Assembly: GCA_016179005.1 (NCBI GenBank)
Contig: JACOSF010000350.1
Location: 1 to 5,793 of the forward strand
Origin: Acidobacteriota bacterium
GTDB taxonomy: Bacteria; Acidobacteriota; Terriglobia; Acidiferrales; UBA7541
Reading direction: 5' to 3'
DNA length: 5,793 nucleotides
Positions 5,115 through 5,793 of this stretch are shown here, piece after piece. Every line of letters begins with the position of its first letter. Position 1 is the stretch's first letter. A program made the position numbers and the translations under genes. Under the pieces are notes generated by a model. The model was not told where the DNA came from and did no database searches. It saw only the letters and a program-made list of their open reading frames with translations.

Positions 5115-5793
5115 ATGTCCGCCATTTCCGCGATGCTGTACCGCGAAGGCAAAATCCGCGTCACCAACGTGACGTTTATTTTCTGGGACTTGTTTTACCC
5201 GCTCGGCTACCTGCTGGTCTTTGGCGTGATGATGAACTACATGGTGGGCAAGCAGTTTCCGCTGGTGGGCGTGGATTACAATTCGTTTTTCCTCGCCGGC
5301 GTGCTGGGCATGGCCAGCTTCGGCATCGCTTCGAACACCTCGTGGTCGTTCTTTCTCGACCGCGACAATGGCATCTTCTACGAGATGCTCACCTACCCGC
5401 TCAGCCGGGCCGAGTACTTGCTCGGAAAGGTGCTGTTCACCGTGTTCATTGCGCTCGTGCAGACGGCCATCACGCTGGGCCTGGGGGCGCTCGCGCTTGG
5501 CATTCCACTCCGGGTTGACTTGCTGCCGCTGCTTTTTCTCGCCGTGGCCGGCGGCACCGCAGGTTGGTTTTTCTTCTACGCGATCTTCGCGCTGTGGACG
5601 CGCCGCAACGACGTCTTCAACAGCGTCACGTCTGTTTTCTATTTTGTTTTCTTGTTTGCCAGTTCGATGTTTTATCCGCTGGAGCCGCTGCCAGCGTGGT
5701 TCCGCGTCGCCGCGCTGGCCAATCCCGTCACCTGGCACGTGGACCTGATGCGCTACCTCACCATCGGCTTCGGCAACCCGCGCACCGTTGCCA
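5115..5793 (+). CDS. ABC-2 type exporter permease, 3' end outside window
   Basis: This is the membrane partner of the ATPase encoded just upstream. The frame stays open to the window edge, giving 226 residues; ABC-2 permeases are usually about 250-270, so one C-terminal helix is probably missing. Hydrophobic segments lie at about 22-43, 58-80, 102-130, 135-160 and 170-189. The stretch SMFYPLEPLPAWFRVAALANPVTWHVDLMR (written here in parts: SMFYPLEPLPAWF, 184-196, then ANPVTWHVDLMR, 202-213) is the conserved end of the ABC-2 membrane domain, seen in DrrB, NodJ and polysaccharide or drug exporters. The charged loop LDRDNGIFYEMLTYPLSRAEYL (in parts: LDRDNGIFYEML, 81-92, then YPLSRAEYL, 94-102) is the usual cytoplasmic coupling region that meets the ATPase. 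The ATG is supported by GGAG 6 nt upstream. The gene is separated from the ATPase by 56 nt, most of it the REPIN-like element. The substrate cannot be told. Confidence 0.92.
   Translation, partial: MSAISAMLYREGKIRVTNVTFIFWDLFYPLGYLLVFGVMMNYMVGKQFPLVGVDYNSFFLAGVLGMASFGIASNTSWSFFLDRDNGIFYEMLTYPLSRAEYLLGKVLFTVFIALVQTAITLGLGALALGIPLRVDLLPLLFLAVAGGTAGWFFFYAIFALWTRRNDVFNSVTSVFYFVFLFASSMFYPLEPLPAWFRVAALANPVTWHVDLMRYLTIGFGNPRTVA

Noticed and set aside
5067..5738. 223-codon open frame on the - strand
   Set aside because: It is antisense to the ABC-2 permease, whose frame has clear membrane segments and the conserved NPVTWHVDLMR motif; the antisense product is low-complexity Glu/Arg/Gln/His.

Overview
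The window is GC-rich bacterial chromosome (roughly 60-65% G+C in most genes). It carries five protein genes on the + strand, two of them cut by the window edges, and one gene on the - strand. An acidobacterium (Acidobacteriota) is my best guess for the source. The grounds are the trpE-trpG pair, a large exported M20 dipeptidase, a DrrA-type ABC exporter, and short GC-rich GTAG-headed palindromes between genes. This is an impression from composition and gene style, not a database result.

Region 1 (1-2359, + strand) holds the 3' part of trpE, complete trpG, and a small unrecognised gene for an exported or membrane-anchored protein. TrpE and TrpG together form anthranilate synthase, which turns chorismate and glutamine into anthranilate, the first step of tryptophan synthesis. 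A REP-like hairpin sits between trpE and trpG and shares the trpE stop codon. The unrecognised gene follows trpG by 6 nt, where trpD is often found, and is clearly less GC-rich (about 55%).

Region 2 (2416-3963, - strand) is one exported M20-family metallopeptidase that converges on region 1. The 56-nt gap at 2360-2415 holds no clear terminator. The M20 start is a TTG fixed by a perfect AGGAGG and an in-frame stop just upstream.

Region 3 (3964-4101) is a divergent control region of 138 nt. It has a perfect TATAAT for the M20 gene, a weaker overlapping promoter candidate for the ABC operon, and a small inverted repeat.

Region 4 (4102-5793, + strand) is a two-gene ABC-2 exporter operon: an ATPase with a DrrA-like C-terminal domain, then its membrane permease, which runs off the right edge. 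The gap between them is filled by a 50-bp REPIN-like element (two inverted GTAG-headed palindromes), followed directly by the permease Shine-Dalgarno sequence.

I see no defence system, CRISPR array, tRNA, rRNA, transposase or prophage. The most notable signal is the pair of GTAG-headed palindromic elements, each of which supplies the stop codon of the gene before it.
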